DNA from: CAVVFX01 sp963777595
GTDB lineage: Bacteria > Acidobacteriota > Terriglobia > Bryobacterales > Bryobacteraceae
Assembly (NCBI GenBank): GCA_963777595.1
Contig: CAVZRE010000003.1
Coordinates: 4,294-68,293, forward strand
Reading direction: 5' to 3'
DNA length: 64,000 bases
The first letter of the stretch is position 1; every line of letters starts with the position of its first letter. The notes under the pieces were generated by a model. It saw only the letters and a program-made list of their open reading frames with translations. It was not told the origin of the DNA and did not search any database. Positions 42,001 through 51,093 of this stretch are shown here, one piece after another. A program made the position numbers and the translations under genes.

Positions 42001-42204
42001 CAGGTCCATGATGATGGTTTTCTGATCTGGCGAGACGGTGGCCGCAATATTAGTGCCTTCCGTCAATTTGACGGTCTGGGTACCATGGACTGGGCGTGGC
42101 TCGTCACCATCGAGACTCGCCAATCCTCCGATCAGGAGCAGACCCGCGACGCACATCACGGAGAGCTGATTCACAAATTTCGCTGCTTTGCCTTTGTGGA
42201 TCAT
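39087..42204 (-). CDS. secreted PD40 beta-propeller/amidohydrolase fusion protein (about nine indels)
   Basis: The ATG at 42202-42204 overlaps the stop of the GWxTD gene (ATGA). A signal peptide precedes TolB-like PD40 repeats (SVSPDGTKIAFGSDRAF, EPAWTPDGKEIAFVSG, DPAWSPDGKSIAYSSDKAGTPDIYILD). A metal-dependent amidohydrolase follows: TIIHAGRMWDGRG, LTVMPGLWESHTHEW (HxH), GGVILAGTDSPLD (Asp) and LGTLEPGKLADLAIVSGDPL. About nine frame breaks lie between 40790 and 39345; eight are single extra bases (for example after VDIIIV, QLQS, DLL, KYGL) and one is +2/-1. Corrected length is about 1036 residues. Such fusions are probably exported peptidases or imidase-like hydrolases; the substrate is unknown. 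The last stop lies at 39087. Confidence 0.78.
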
Positions 42205-43907
42205 TGTTTCGGTAACCTCGCTAAGGCCGTGCGCAAAGCCGGAGAATCCTCTACTGCCAGGGCGCGGCGATAGAGTTCGGCTGCCGCGGGATAATCCTGG
42301 AATTTGGTTTCGATATAGGCGAGAACCGCCAGCGCCTGGAAGTCGTTGGGACGCGCGGTCAGCAACTGCCGGACACGATTTCGCGCTTCGTCGAGATGTC
42401 CCGCGAGCGCATCCACGCGAGCCAGTTCCACCTGCGCCTCAGCGGTTGCGCCTTTGCTCAAAGAAAGCTCCAGATTTTTCCTCGCCTGGTCGAGATTGCC
42501 ACGCATCAGCCACTGGTGGGCGACGAAAGCTGCCCGAAGAGCCGGAGCCAGATTGGCGTTAAACGAGAGGAGGGTGCTGCCGGGTTTTTCGCGCTCTTCT
42601 TTCGCCACAACATACGCCGTAGTGCGCGCATCGTCTGCGGTGACGGCTTCGAGCTGGTAGATGCCAGGTTCGATTCTGACAGTTGGCAGCTCTACAAAAG
42701 AGAATGATTTGGCTTCGGAAACCGAGCGCCAGTAAACCTGTGAGCCTTTGCGCAGCATCCAGGTAACCTTCGCGGGGGCAGCCAGCAGAACCGCAGCGAA
42801 CTTGCCGTCCGGGTTCAATCGAGCCTGCTGACCGTCGAACTCGAAGGCGGTCTGCCGTCGATCAACGTCGCTTAGCGCGTCGGTCCGGAAGATATCGCTC
42901 ATCATCACTTGGTCCTTCACCACCAGCGGATAGGCATAGTTCCTGCCGTCGACCGTAAACATCACCTGATAGGTTCCAGGCAGGAGATCGAGACGGTGAG
43001 TGTACGCGACGGTGCTGCCCTTAGGGAAATTTAAATGAAGCTGGTTTTTGTAAATCGTCGCCGTATCCTGCAAAACTTCAATATCGAGCTGGTGCTGGAC
43101 GGCGGTCTCGAGCCGGAGATCCACTTGCGAGCCGCCGTAAGGAGAAGCCGTGACAACGTCCTCCAGTTTTGGCTTCGATAGAATGAGCCGCGAAGTGACG
43201 CGCGTCTCAGGTGGCTTGCGAAGCAGCGTCTCGGGAGAAGTAATCTGCCCCAGGATCTCATCGTTGCCGCTGTACTTGATGCCGGTCGCGACATTCACCG
43301 CCGCGGAAATAACTTCATCTTCCGCGGGTGGAACGTTCAGGTTCTGACGGATGTCGCTTTCTGATATTTCGTCATTTGGACCAAACATGCCGTAAGTCGA
43401 CGCTTGCGGAAGCAGTAAGGCGCGGATAGTATCCACCGTGGGCGAATAGAGCTTAGGCAAGCCGACGCTTTTCGGTTGATAGAAGATCAGCCGCAGTTCC
43501 GTGCTGAGGACGCCCGGCACCACGTCGTAGTACCAGATCTCCATCGGCACGAAGATTCTAGAGGACGGGAGACGCGTGATCTTGGTAGGTGGTCCCAGAG
43601 CGAGATAAACACGCCCCGGGTCGGTATTCGCGCCGGAAGCGGGCTTGGTCGATCCGAAGGCCGAGTCCACAAACTGGATTCGTTTGAAGTACTCTTCGCC
43701 GCTGATGGCCTTGCCCGTCCAGAAATTCTCTTCGTACTTCGCGCGATCTTCCGCGGAAAGAACCAGATAGGCTTTCTTCTCGGCAGAAGTTAAAATGGGC
43801 GAGACCAGATCGAGCCACGTAGTCGATTGCGCCGACAGAATTACGGCTGAGGTTGCAAGTAGTAACGCAAACTTCAGTCTGTGTCTTTTGGCCTTTGGCA
43901 AACTCAT
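42201..43907 (-). CDS. secreted GWxTD-domain protein with TPR-like tail
   Basis: The 568-residue product has a signal peptide (FALLLATSAVILSA). The GWxTD region spans about residues 30-130: ILTSAEKKAYLVLSAEDRAKYEENFW, then GANTDPGRVYLALGPPTKI. The eponymous GWxTD is GANTD (92-96), so the tryptophan is replaced. The middle is beta-rich (LDLLPGTYQVMFTVDGRNY). The C terminus (about 460-565) forms TPR-like helices (AQVELARVDALAGHLDEARNRVRQLL; ALAVLAYIETKFQDYPAAAELYRRAL). GWxTD proteins are abundant in Acidobacteria and have no known activity. It sits 2 bp after the TonB receptor and overlaps the amidohydrolase by 4 bp, implying a three-gene envelope operon. Confidence 0.85.
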   Translation of the reverse strand: MSLPKAKRHRLKFALLLATSAVILSAQSTTWLDLVSPILTSAEKKAYLVLSAEDRAKYEENFWTGKAISGEEYFKRIQFVDSAFGSTKPASGANTDPGRVYLALGPPTKITRLPSSRIFVPMEIWYYDVVPGVLSTELRLIFYQPKSVGLPKLYSPTVDTIRALLLPQASTYGMFGPNDEISESDIRQNLNVPPAEDEVISAAVNVATGIKYSGNDEILGQITSPETLLRKPPETRVTSRLILSKPKLEDVVTASPYGGSQVDLRLETAVQHQLDIEVLQDTATIYKNQLHLNFPKGSTVAYTHRLDLLPGTYQVMFTVDGRNYAYPLVVKDQVMMSDIFRTDALSDVDRRQTAFEFDGQQARLNPDGKFAAVLLAAPAKVTWMLRKGSQVYWRSVSEAKSFSFVELPTVRIEPGIYQLEAVTADDARTTAYVVAKEEREKPGSTLLSFNANLAPALRAAFVAHQWLMRGNLDQARKNLELSLSKGATAEAQVELARVDALAGHLDEARNRVRQLLTARPNDFQALAVLAYIETKFQDYPAAAELYRRALAVEDSPALRTALARLPKQ

Positions 43908-43909
43908 GA

Positions 43910-46751
43910 CTAAAACTCAATGCGTCCGGCAAATTGCAACATGCGCGCGGCGTACGCCAGATCCGTATTCTGTGCTGGTGAGCTATAGCTCGAAACGTTC
44001 ACCACCGTCTGGTAACTGCCGAAATTCGAATGGTTGAACAGGTTGAAGGCTTCGATCATGGGAATAAACCGGATGCGGTCCTTCAAAGTGAAGGTCTTGG
44101 ACAGCCGCATATCGACACGTTCGATCGGATTCCCGACCAGCGAATCGCGTTTCACGAGATCGTATGCGACGCCATTGATCGTCTCGGCGTAATGTTGGAC
44201 GGCGATCCGTAGTAAGCGGCGGTCGCGGGGAAGAGCCGATCGTTTACGCCCGTGGCGTTAAAGGGATTCTGATTGGCGGTAACCTGGAAATTCTGGCCTG
44301 AGCCGAAGTGGAAGCTGCCGCTCAGGGAGAAGCCCCACTTCAACTGGTAGGCTGCCGCGATCGTCATCGTTGCAGTTTGATTGTCCGGCGAAGTGCCCCA
44401 CTCCGCAGCCAGATCCATCTGGTTGTTGGGATAGTAGAACGGCCCGGTGGTGGAGTCCTTCAGATGTGCGAGCGTGAACGCGCCGGAGACGGAGAAGTTC
44501 TGCGCAAAGCGGTGCTGCACGCCAACCTGGAAAGCTGTTATAGATGGAACCTGCGGCAGCCGGAGTCGTGAAATTCAGGATACCCGCGAAAGTTGGGATT
44601 CGGCCGTCCCAGACTTGGGTTGGTCTCGTAGCCCGTCGCCGGATTGTAGAAGACGTTGGCGTCGGTGCGCTCCCAGTCGTGATAGATGCGCAAGTGCACG
44701 TAGTCGGCGGAAAACGTCCAGGTCTTGCGAGATCTGATGCTCCACGCCGATGCTCAACTGCAGCGAGTAGGGAGTCTGCACATTGGGCGCCGAGCGTCTG
44801 AATGGTCTGCGCAACCACAGGAACTGCGCCGGAAAGGAACTGCTGCGCCGGTGACATTTCCAAAAGGAGCCGACAGATTGACGGGGTTGGTGGCCGTTCC
44901 GGTGACGGTCGGCGAGATCGTCGTCTGACCGTTGAAGATGGCGTCGTCGATGGTCTGGTTGGCCTGAATATCGGCGTAGAAGAGACCGGCGCCGCCGCGG
45001 ATCACGGTCTTGCGCGAACCCGTGACATCCCACGCAAATCCCACGCGAGGCTGGAACAGCAGGTTCTGGTTGTAATGCGGCGTCTGGACGCCGCTCTTCA
45101 GCGTCAGGTTCGGATTGAAGATGCCGAGATCGTTGTCGTACCGCAGCCCGAGATTCAGGGTCAGCTTCGGATTGACCTTCCAGTCATCCTGGAACCAGCG
45201 CCCGAGCGCAGTTGGTCGGCAGGCTGTAGAGATAGTTGCCGAAGCCCTGCGTGTAACGAGGTGGCATAGGGACCCGAGCGCCGCGATATTCCAGGTCGAG
45301 GGATCGTTCCAGACTGGGAAGACCTGCGCCAGGTTCAACGAGCTCACACCCGAAGAGAAAGACAGCACGGTGCCGCGCACGTTCTGCCCGAAGTTGCCGG
45401 AATAAAGGGTGTGCAGATAGTCGAAGCCGGTCTTCAAGCTGTGCGAACCCTTCAGCCAGAACAGATCGTCGCGATATTGAAAGTCGTTTTGTCCGAGTTG
45501 CTGCGGATAGTTATACGGCGCGCCAACGGTGATCGTGGGCAGCCGGTACTCCTGGCTGCTGATCAGGTTGGTGTTCATCCAATCGAAGTGATTAAACCCG
45601 AACTTGAGTTCGTTCACGATGGCGGGCGTGGCAGTCCAGGTCCAGTTGCCGAGGACCGCGTAGCTGGTGCGGGTCGAATCCGTAGCGCGGGTCGGCGACG
45701 CGCTGCCGGTCACATTGTTGAATGGCTCCTGCCATGTATAGCCGGTGGCGCGCACCGAGAAACGGTTCGAGTGCGTTGAATTTGATAGTCGGTGTGCAGC
45801 AGGTAGCTGTTGGTCCGCAGTTCGTTCGCGAAAGTGTAGCTTAAGCCGCCGAATCCCGTGGGCGTGTCGAAAATCGTATTCGGCTGCCGTCTCGCCTTCA
45901 TAGGCGAAGAAGAAGAACAGCTTCTCTTTCAGGATCGGACCGCCGAACGTGCCGCCGAATTGCTGATCGGAGAAGGGCAGTACTTTGTGCGCCACCGAAT
46001 CGTCCGCATTGAAAGCGTCGTTGCGGAAGTAGCCGTAAAGCGTGCCGTGATAGGCGTTGGTGCCGGACTTGGTCTGCACCAGTGACCTGCATGCGCGGCA
46101 GAGCGTCCCAACGTCGCGTCGAACCGGTTGGTGATGATCTGGAACTGATCGATCGCGTCCTGGCTGTACTGCGGCTCGCCGAACGCATCGCCGGCGGAGT
46201 TTTGCGTGACCTGCTGGCCGTCCACATTGATCTGCAATTTACCCGCCATCCGTGGTGCCGAGCGGAGAATTGGTCACGTCGTTGCTTGTGATACCCGGAA
46301 CCATCATCGCCAGTTGGAGATAGTTGCGGCCGTTCAACGGGATCTTGCTCACTTCCGTCGGGCTGACATCCCCGGCAATCGTGGAGGTGCTGGCATCCAC
46401 GGCGGCGGCAGCGGCTTCGACCGCGACAGAAGCGCTAGCGGTCGCGAGCTGCATCGCGATATCGATGGTGGCCACCTGGCCGACGAGCAGCGAAAGAGTG
46501 CGTTCGGCGGGAGTAAATCCTGGAGCTTCGTAACGGATCACGTATTTCGCGGCCCTGAGTGCCGGAAATTGATAAAGGCCTTGCGCGTTCGAGATCGTCT
46601 TGACCCGGTTCCCATCGTCGGATGTGGCTGTAACCACGCCCGCATCGATGCTCGCGCCGGAGGGATCGGTAATCCGTCCACTGATGCCGGTCTGTTGAGC
46701 GAACGAGAAGCCGGCAGTAAGAATCAAAATTGCAGCTAACCGTCGGGTCAT
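43910..46751 (-). CDS. Oar-like TonB-dependent receptor (many indels)
   Basis: The ATG at 46749-46751 is preceded by AAAGGAGAG. A signal peptide (RRLAAILILTAGFSFAQQ) precedes a carboxypeptidase-regulatory domain (GISGRITDPSGASIDAG) and a plug (SKIPLNGRNYLQLAMMVPG, QDAIDQFQIITNRFDATLGRSA, QTKSGTNAYHGTLYGYFRNDAFNA). Barrel segments (FQDDWKVNPKLTLNLGLRYDND, ISPTVTGTATNPVNL, FNLFNHSNFGSYQT) end in MLQFAGRIEF. The reading switches frame at least eight times (first at about 46243, 46097, 46086, 45895, 45783). Most are +1 insertions; one is a lost A in an A-run. Conserved protein continues on each side of every break, so the true product is probably a full receptor of about 940 residues. It heads the operon with the GWxTD and amidohydrolase genes. 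Confidence 0.8.
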
Positions 46752-47090
46752 CAAAAACTCTCCTTTGTCGATAGGCAGAATTAGGACGTCGGCCGTTTGC
46801 AACGGCCTCAGACAATCTTCGAGACAAGGAATAGGCTCAGCGAGGAGGACCTGCGAAGAAAAGCAACAGAGCTAAGAGTTCAGCGAGTTAGAGTTTATTG
46901 TGAACCAGCGGTCAGTGAAATGTCAAACACGTTAAAACCGCGTGAGAAGGCGTTTTCGCCGTAGAGTCTGCGTCTCGGCGTGTTCATATTCCGTGATACC
47001 GGTTGCGGAGCGCCACTATCCCTCGGGCAGACCATCGCCTCTTGTGGTCTGCCGGCCGAGAAGTAGTGTGGCTGCCAACGATCTTCTTCA
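46752..47090. other. 339-bp intergenic stretch holding the second hairpin element
   Basis: This stretch separates the glycan-hydrolase-like gene from the TonB receptor on the minus strand. It contains the hairpin at 47026-47053 and the receptor's ribosome-binding site near 46760. No gene is supported. Confidence 0.5.
47026..47053. repeat. second hairpin element GGCAGACCA/TGGTCTGCC
   Basis: Perfect 9-bp arms (47026-47034 and 47045-47053) enclose a 10-nt loop that begins TCG, with GAAGTAG a few bases downstream, as at 33538-33562. It lies about 275 bp upstream of the TonB receptor start and 38 bp past the end of the preceding gene. Relative to its TonB gene its orientation is opposite to the first copy. 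Confidence 0.6.
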
Positions 47091-47799
47091 CTAATTCTTC
47101 GTGATGCCAAACCCACTAACGACGACCTCGGTGTTGTGGGCGAAACGCAGCCCATAAACGCCGTCAGTCGATTTAAGCTTGCCATCGGCCACTACTGCGG
47201 ACTTCTCGTAGCTGCGCGACCACCGTTCCGTTGATCGAACAGTCCACTTTATCGCCCTTCACCGACATCGCGATCTCCTGCGACACGGGCTCTCCCGGAC
47301 CCGCTGCTTTATGCACGGCAGCGTTCGCCTCGCCGCGCCTGCCGTTCATCTGAAACGGCGCAGGCCCGAATCCACGAACGATGAAATTCCCGTTACCATA
47401 GGCCGCGCAGTAAAGATAACTTTGCTGATCGGTGCCCATTCCGTTGCCAGCAATGACGATTCCATAAGGATGGGGATGGCTATTCAGGTTCATGTACTTC
47501 GGCTCTTTGAAAGTCGCTTTCACGGTATAGTTGCCCATGGCTTTCTCGGAGGGGTTCCAGTACGTCACCGCCGGCCCGGTAGTGACCAGAAAATCCTTGC
47601 CATCCTGCGCAAATTTTGCGTTCTTGATCGACTGCCCGGCCTTCTCCTCATTCGCGTCGACCTTCCCGGTCCAACCCGGCACGGAAATGCCACCGCCCGG
47701 AACGGAGCGAGAAACCTCGTCTGCAGCCTGTGGATTGGCCATCGCGGGAATGAGCATGACGATGGCAATTGTGAACTGACGAACCTGGGCGAATCGCAT
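47091..47799 (-). CDS. secreted protein resembling DUF1080/3-keto-disaccharide hydrolase fold (one +1 break)
   Basis: The ATG at 47797-47799 (AAGGAC upstream) gives a signal peptide (TIAIVMLIPAMANPQAA). The mature domain has the jelly-roll pattern VTYWNPSEKAMGNYTVKATFKEPKYMNLNSHPHPYGIVIAGNGM, then DKVDCSINGTVV. One extra base near 47206 shifts the frame; the continuation reads YEKSAVVADGKLKSTDGVYGLRFAHNTEVVVSGFGI and ends at 47091. Corrected length is about 235 residues. Concanavalin-like DUF1080 proteins act on or bind saccharides; the activity here is inferred from the fold pattern only. Confidence 0.68.
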
Positions 47800-48155
47800 A
47801 GAGTGTCCTTTCAGGAAACTTGGCAGCTATGATTATACCCGCTCTTTTGTCTTAAAACCTGCCCACCGGGCAGCCTTCCCTCGACGTCACGGAAGCGGTC
47901 AAGAGAGCTCACGACTTACCCGACTTACTCCTCGGGCTCACCGTTGGAGCTTGGTTATCGGCATTCTCGGTTAAGAAAGCTTTCTATCAAAATGCGAGTA
48001 CCTTCATTACCGCTAAGAAGCGGCGAGACGATCGGGCTGCTGATTCAGGACTTCGACGCGGCCCCCCTGGACGTGCGTTGATCGATCGAGACGAAGTGGA
48101 TCTTACTGGTAAGCGTTTCGGCTGGGTCGCCTGGCTTCAATATCTATCACATGCT
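47800..48155. other. 356-bp gene-free stretch
   Basis: One frame on the plus strand is open for roughly 100 codons (about 47854-48172) but has no usable start and no family pattern, so I do not call it. The right edge contains a 19-bp tandem duplication reaching into the lpxK-domain stop. Confidence 0.45.
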
Positions 48156-48171
48156 TCAATGTCTATCACAT
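48134..48171. repeat. 19-bp tandem duplication at the end of the waaA-lpxK gene
   Basis: Two adjacent units (48134-48152 and 48153-48171) are identical except one base. The second includes the last codons and TGA of the fusion gene. The duplication changes only sequence beyond the stop. Confidence 0.65.
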
Positions 48172-50492
48172 AAGGTGACCAAAGCGGATTCGTTATCGAT
48201 TTGGAGGTCGATCTTGAGCCAGAGGAGTTTGGTTGCGGCAAGCAGAGAGACGCTGCCTTCGCACAGGTTGACGGCGTCTTTTTCGGTGGTGAGCAGGACT
48301 GTGGCATGGTGCTCTTTCGCCTGCTGGGCCAGGCGGCGAAGTTCGTCCGGGGTGTAGGAGTGGTGATCGCTATATTCAACCGTCAGGACCGGCGCAACCC
48401 CCAGCAAAGTAAGCATCTGCCAAAAAGCGCCCGGATTGCCAAGGCCGCAAAAGGCGATGACGCGCTCGGTGGCGAGGTCCGCTGCATGGTACTCGTGGCC
48501 GGTAGAGAATTCAACCCACTGGCCAGCTTGGGTTACGGAGCGAAAGATCGGGGCTGCGGGATTTCGCGCGCGAAGTTCACGCTCGATCGCCGGGACAATG
48601 CGGCTTTGCTCGGTGCGGGTGATGACGAAGGCTCCGGCACGGGATAGCGCGTCGAGGGGCTCACGAAGACGGCCTAAGGGCATCAGTTCACAGTTACTGA
48701 AGGGCGTGAGCGCATCTATCAGCACGATATCGAGATCGCGTTTCAAGCTCCGGTGCTGAAAGCCATCGTCAAGGACCAGGATGTCGACATTGAAACGCGC
48801 TCTCAAGAGCATTCCGGCGGCATAACGGTCAGCGGAGATCCCCAAAGCGGCGGCGGCCCGCCGCAGAAAGATTTGAGCTTCATCGCCGGTCTGGCTCACC
48901 GGAGCCTGGCCTCCCGGCGGGACCGTGATGGAGTTTTCGTGGGAACGACGGCCGTAGCCTCGGGTCAGGATCCCGGGGTGGCGGCCTCTGTCTTTCAAGC
49001 GTTCGGTGAGCCATGCGACAAAAGGTGTTTTGCCAGTGCCACCGGTAGTGATATTGCCAACGCTGATAACGGGAGCATCAATCCGCCGCTGCTCGCGGAG
49101 GGCGCGGTTGGCGAGAATCTCGCCACCTTTGCGCCAGAGCCATTGAAGAGGCGTCAGGGCGACGCGGAGAATGAACTTTGGGCGCTGATGAGGGAGCGCG
49201 GTGGCGTGGAGCCCGCGAATGGCCTTCACGGCGCGGTCCGTTGCCCCACCGCGAATGGCCGCCCGGGCGAGCGCACGTTCACCAATCTGGCGATTGCGCG
49301 CGGCGGCAAGGATAGCCGGCGCAAGGTCTTGGGCTTTCTCGATGGTGATGATAGCGTCGTGCTCCCGGAAGTCCGCGGCAATTTCACGGAAGTTTTCGAG
49401 GTGTGGTCCCGTGATGATGGGCTTACCGAAGAAGGCGGGCTCCAGAATGTTGTGGCCTCCGCGATCGGCCAAGGTTCCTCCCATGAAAACAACGTCGGCA
49501 ACTCCGAAGAGGCCGGCCAGTTCTCCTATGGAGTCCAGGAGGAGGACGTCGGCATCGATTTTAGCGTTCGTCCCGTTTAATTTGGTGCGGCGGACGAAGC
49601 GGATCTTTCTACGTTCGAGATTTTGGGCGACGGCTTCGAAGCGGTCCGGTTTGCGCGGCGCCAGGATCAGGAACCAGCCGGGGAGTTGGGCCTGGGCATC
49701 CAGGACGGCGTCTTCTTCGGCGATCCTTTCATCGGCTGTGGTGCTGGCTGCGATCCAGATTCGGCGCACTCCTGTGGGCAACTGGCCGGCGAGGGCGTCG
49801 GCGGCGGGCGTAGAAGTTCGCCCCGCGTCTGGCGCGAGGTCGTACTTCAGGTTGCCTCCATCTTCGACGATGGTGGGAGGGGCTCCAGCGGAGAGGAAGC
49901 GGGCGCGGTCCTGGCCGCTTTGGGCGAGGATTAGGTTGGCCTGGGAGAGCACTGCGCCGAAGAACCAACGCAGGCGCGCATAACGGCGGGCCGTACGGTC
50001 GGAGATGCGTCCGTTGACGATGAGGAGTGCGGCTCCGCTGCGGCGCACTTCGCGGAAGAGGTTAGGCCAGATTTCGGTTTCGAGGACGACGACAACGGAG
50101 GGCTGGAGAGCCTCAAGGACACGGCGTACGGCGAAGACATAATCGAGAGGCGCGTAAAAGACGCCGGCGGCGAGTCCCTGAAGTTTCTGCGTTCCCATAG
50201 CGTGTCCTGCTGTTGTGCCTGCAGAGACGTAGATGGGAAGGGTCGGCAGTTCCGCGCGGAGACGGCGGATGAGTTCGATGGAGGCGATGATTTCGCCGAC
50301 GGAAACCGCATGCAACCAGATGGAGCCGGGAACAGTCTCGCACAGGGAGGGTGAGAGCGTGCCGGTGCGCAGCGGGATGGATCGCCGGTATTGCGGATCT
50401 CTCGCCGAACGTAGCGCAAAATAAAGGAAGACCGCGGGCCACGCCAGCGTTTGTAGCACGCGGTAAAGGAGATAAATGCCTTTGGCTCTCAA
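48156..50492 (-). CDS. waaA-lpxK: bifunctional Kdo transferase (WaaA)-lipid A 4'-kinase (LpxK) fusion
   Basis: One uninterrupted frame of about 780-794 residues encodes two lipid A enzymes. The N-terminal half is WaaA, which adds Kdo to lipid IVA: IYLLYRVLQTLAWPAVFLYF membrane anchor, IWLHAVSVGEIIASIELI with the catalytic Glu, VVLETEIWPNLF, and MGGTLADRGGHNILEPAFFGKPII. From about residue 440 it is LpxK, which phosphorylates the 4' position: DAPVISVGNITTGGTGKTP (P-loop), ILTRGYGR, LVLDDGFQHRSLKRDLDIVLID, LLTTEKDAVNL. The two are normally separate, often neighbouring, genes. No ATG is available: TTG at 50492, TTG at 50540 and GTG at 50459 are candidates, and the first two overlap the divergent gene. 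Membrane-associated on the cytosolic face. Confidence 0.9.
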   Translation of the reverse strand: MRAKGIYLLYRVLQTLAWPAVFLYFALRSARDPQYRRSIPLRTGTLSPSLCETVPGSIWLHAVSVGEIIASIELIRRLRAELPTLPIYVSAGTTAGHAMGTQKLQGLAAGVFYAPLDYVFAVRRVLEALQPSVVVVLETEIWPNLFREVRRSGAALLIVNGRISDRTARRYARLRWFFGAVLSQANLILAQSGQDRARFLSAGAPPTIVEDGGNLKYDLAPDAGRTSTPAADALAGQLPTGVRRIWIAASTTADERIAEEDAVLDAQAQLPGWFLILAPRKPDRFEAVAQNLERRKIRFVRRTKLNGTNAKIDADVLLLDSIGELAGLFGVADVVFMGGTLADRGGHNILEPAFFGKPIITGPHLENFREIAADFREHDAIITIEKAQDLAPAILAAARNRQIGERALARAAIRGGATDRAVKAIRGLHATALPHQRPKFILRVALTPLQWLWRKGGEILANRALREQRRIDAPVISVGNITTGGTGKTPFVAWLTERLKDRGRHPGILTRGYGRRSHENSITVPPGGQAPVSQTGDEAQIFLRRAAAALGISADRYAAGMLLRARFNVDILVLDDGFQHRSLKRDLDIVLIDALTPFSNCELMPLGRLREPLDALSRAGAFVITRTEQSRIVPAIERELRARNPAAPIFRSVTQAGQWVEFSTGHEYHAADLATERVIAFCGLGNPGAFWQMLTLLGVAPVLTVEYSDHHSYTPDELRRLAQQAKEHHATVLLTTEKDAVNLCEGSVSLLAATKLLWLKIDLQIDNESALVTLCDRH

Positions 50493-51072
50493 ACGCCTGA
50501 TTCTTTTGACGAGTATAACGGTAGCGCTGGCTGCCGACAAGGAAAAGCCTAAATTGGAGATCCAAGCGGCTGAGTCTTACCCGCACCACATGACCAGCCA
50601 GGGGGTCACGATCGCGGCGGTGCCGTACCAGAGCGAGGACCAGATTAAGGCGGCGTTCGGGAAGGTGAATCCGAATACGCAGGGCATTCTGCCGGTGCTG
50701 CTGGTGGTGGAGAACGCGGGACCGAATACCATTCGGGTAGATCACATCAAACTGGAGTATGTCGCGCAGGGAGATCTGCGGGTGGAGAATACGCCGGCGC
50801 AGGATCTGAAATATTTGCAGGGTCCGAACCGTCCGAAGATGGTTCCGGGGCCGACCGGCGGGGTGCACGTCAGCCGGAACAAGAATCCGCTGGGAGAGTG
50901 GGAGATCGAAGGCCGGGCGTTTACCGCCAACATGATCCCACCGCATGACAAGGCGAGCGGATTTTTTTATTTTCAAACTGAGCCGAGGAATGGGTCGAAG
51001 GTGATTGTGTCGGGGCTGAGCGATACAAAATCGGGGCAGGAGCTGTTCTTTTTCGAAATTCCTTTGCAATGA
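50476..51072 (+). CDS. secreted protein of unknown function
   Basis: The ATG at 50476 has AAAGGAG five bases upstream. The 198-residue product has a signal peptide (LKRLILLTSITVALAADK). The mature part is a single beta-rich domain: GILPVLLVVENAGPNTIRVDHIKLEYV, then a proline/glycine loop (PKMVPGPTGGVHVSRNKNPLG), FTANMIPPHDKASGFFYFQ and KVIVSGLSDTKSGQELFFFEIPL. The pattern resembles Ig-like or immunoglobulin-type accessory domains. No family is recognised. Its start overlaps the 5' end of the divergent waaA-lpxK gene, so the two promoters must lie inside each other's transcription units. Confidence 0.68.
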   Translation: MPLALKRLILLTSITVALAADKEKPKLEIQAAESYPHHMTSQGVTIAAVPYQSEDQIKAAFGKVNPNTQGILPVLLVVENAGPNTIRVDHIKLEYVAQGDLRVENTPAQDLKYLQGPNRPKMVPGPTGGVHVSRNKNPLGEWEIEGRAFTANMIPPHDKASGFFYFQTEPRNGSKVIVSGLSDTKSGQELFFFEIPLQ

Positions 51073-51093
51073 ACGAAAAACATTTGGCCACGA

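Noticed and set aside
47854..48172. About 105 open codons on the plus strand between the DUF1080-like gene and waaA-lpxK
   Set aside because: No usable start codon in the first two thirds and no recognisable family; a possible toxin-like remnant was considered but not supported.
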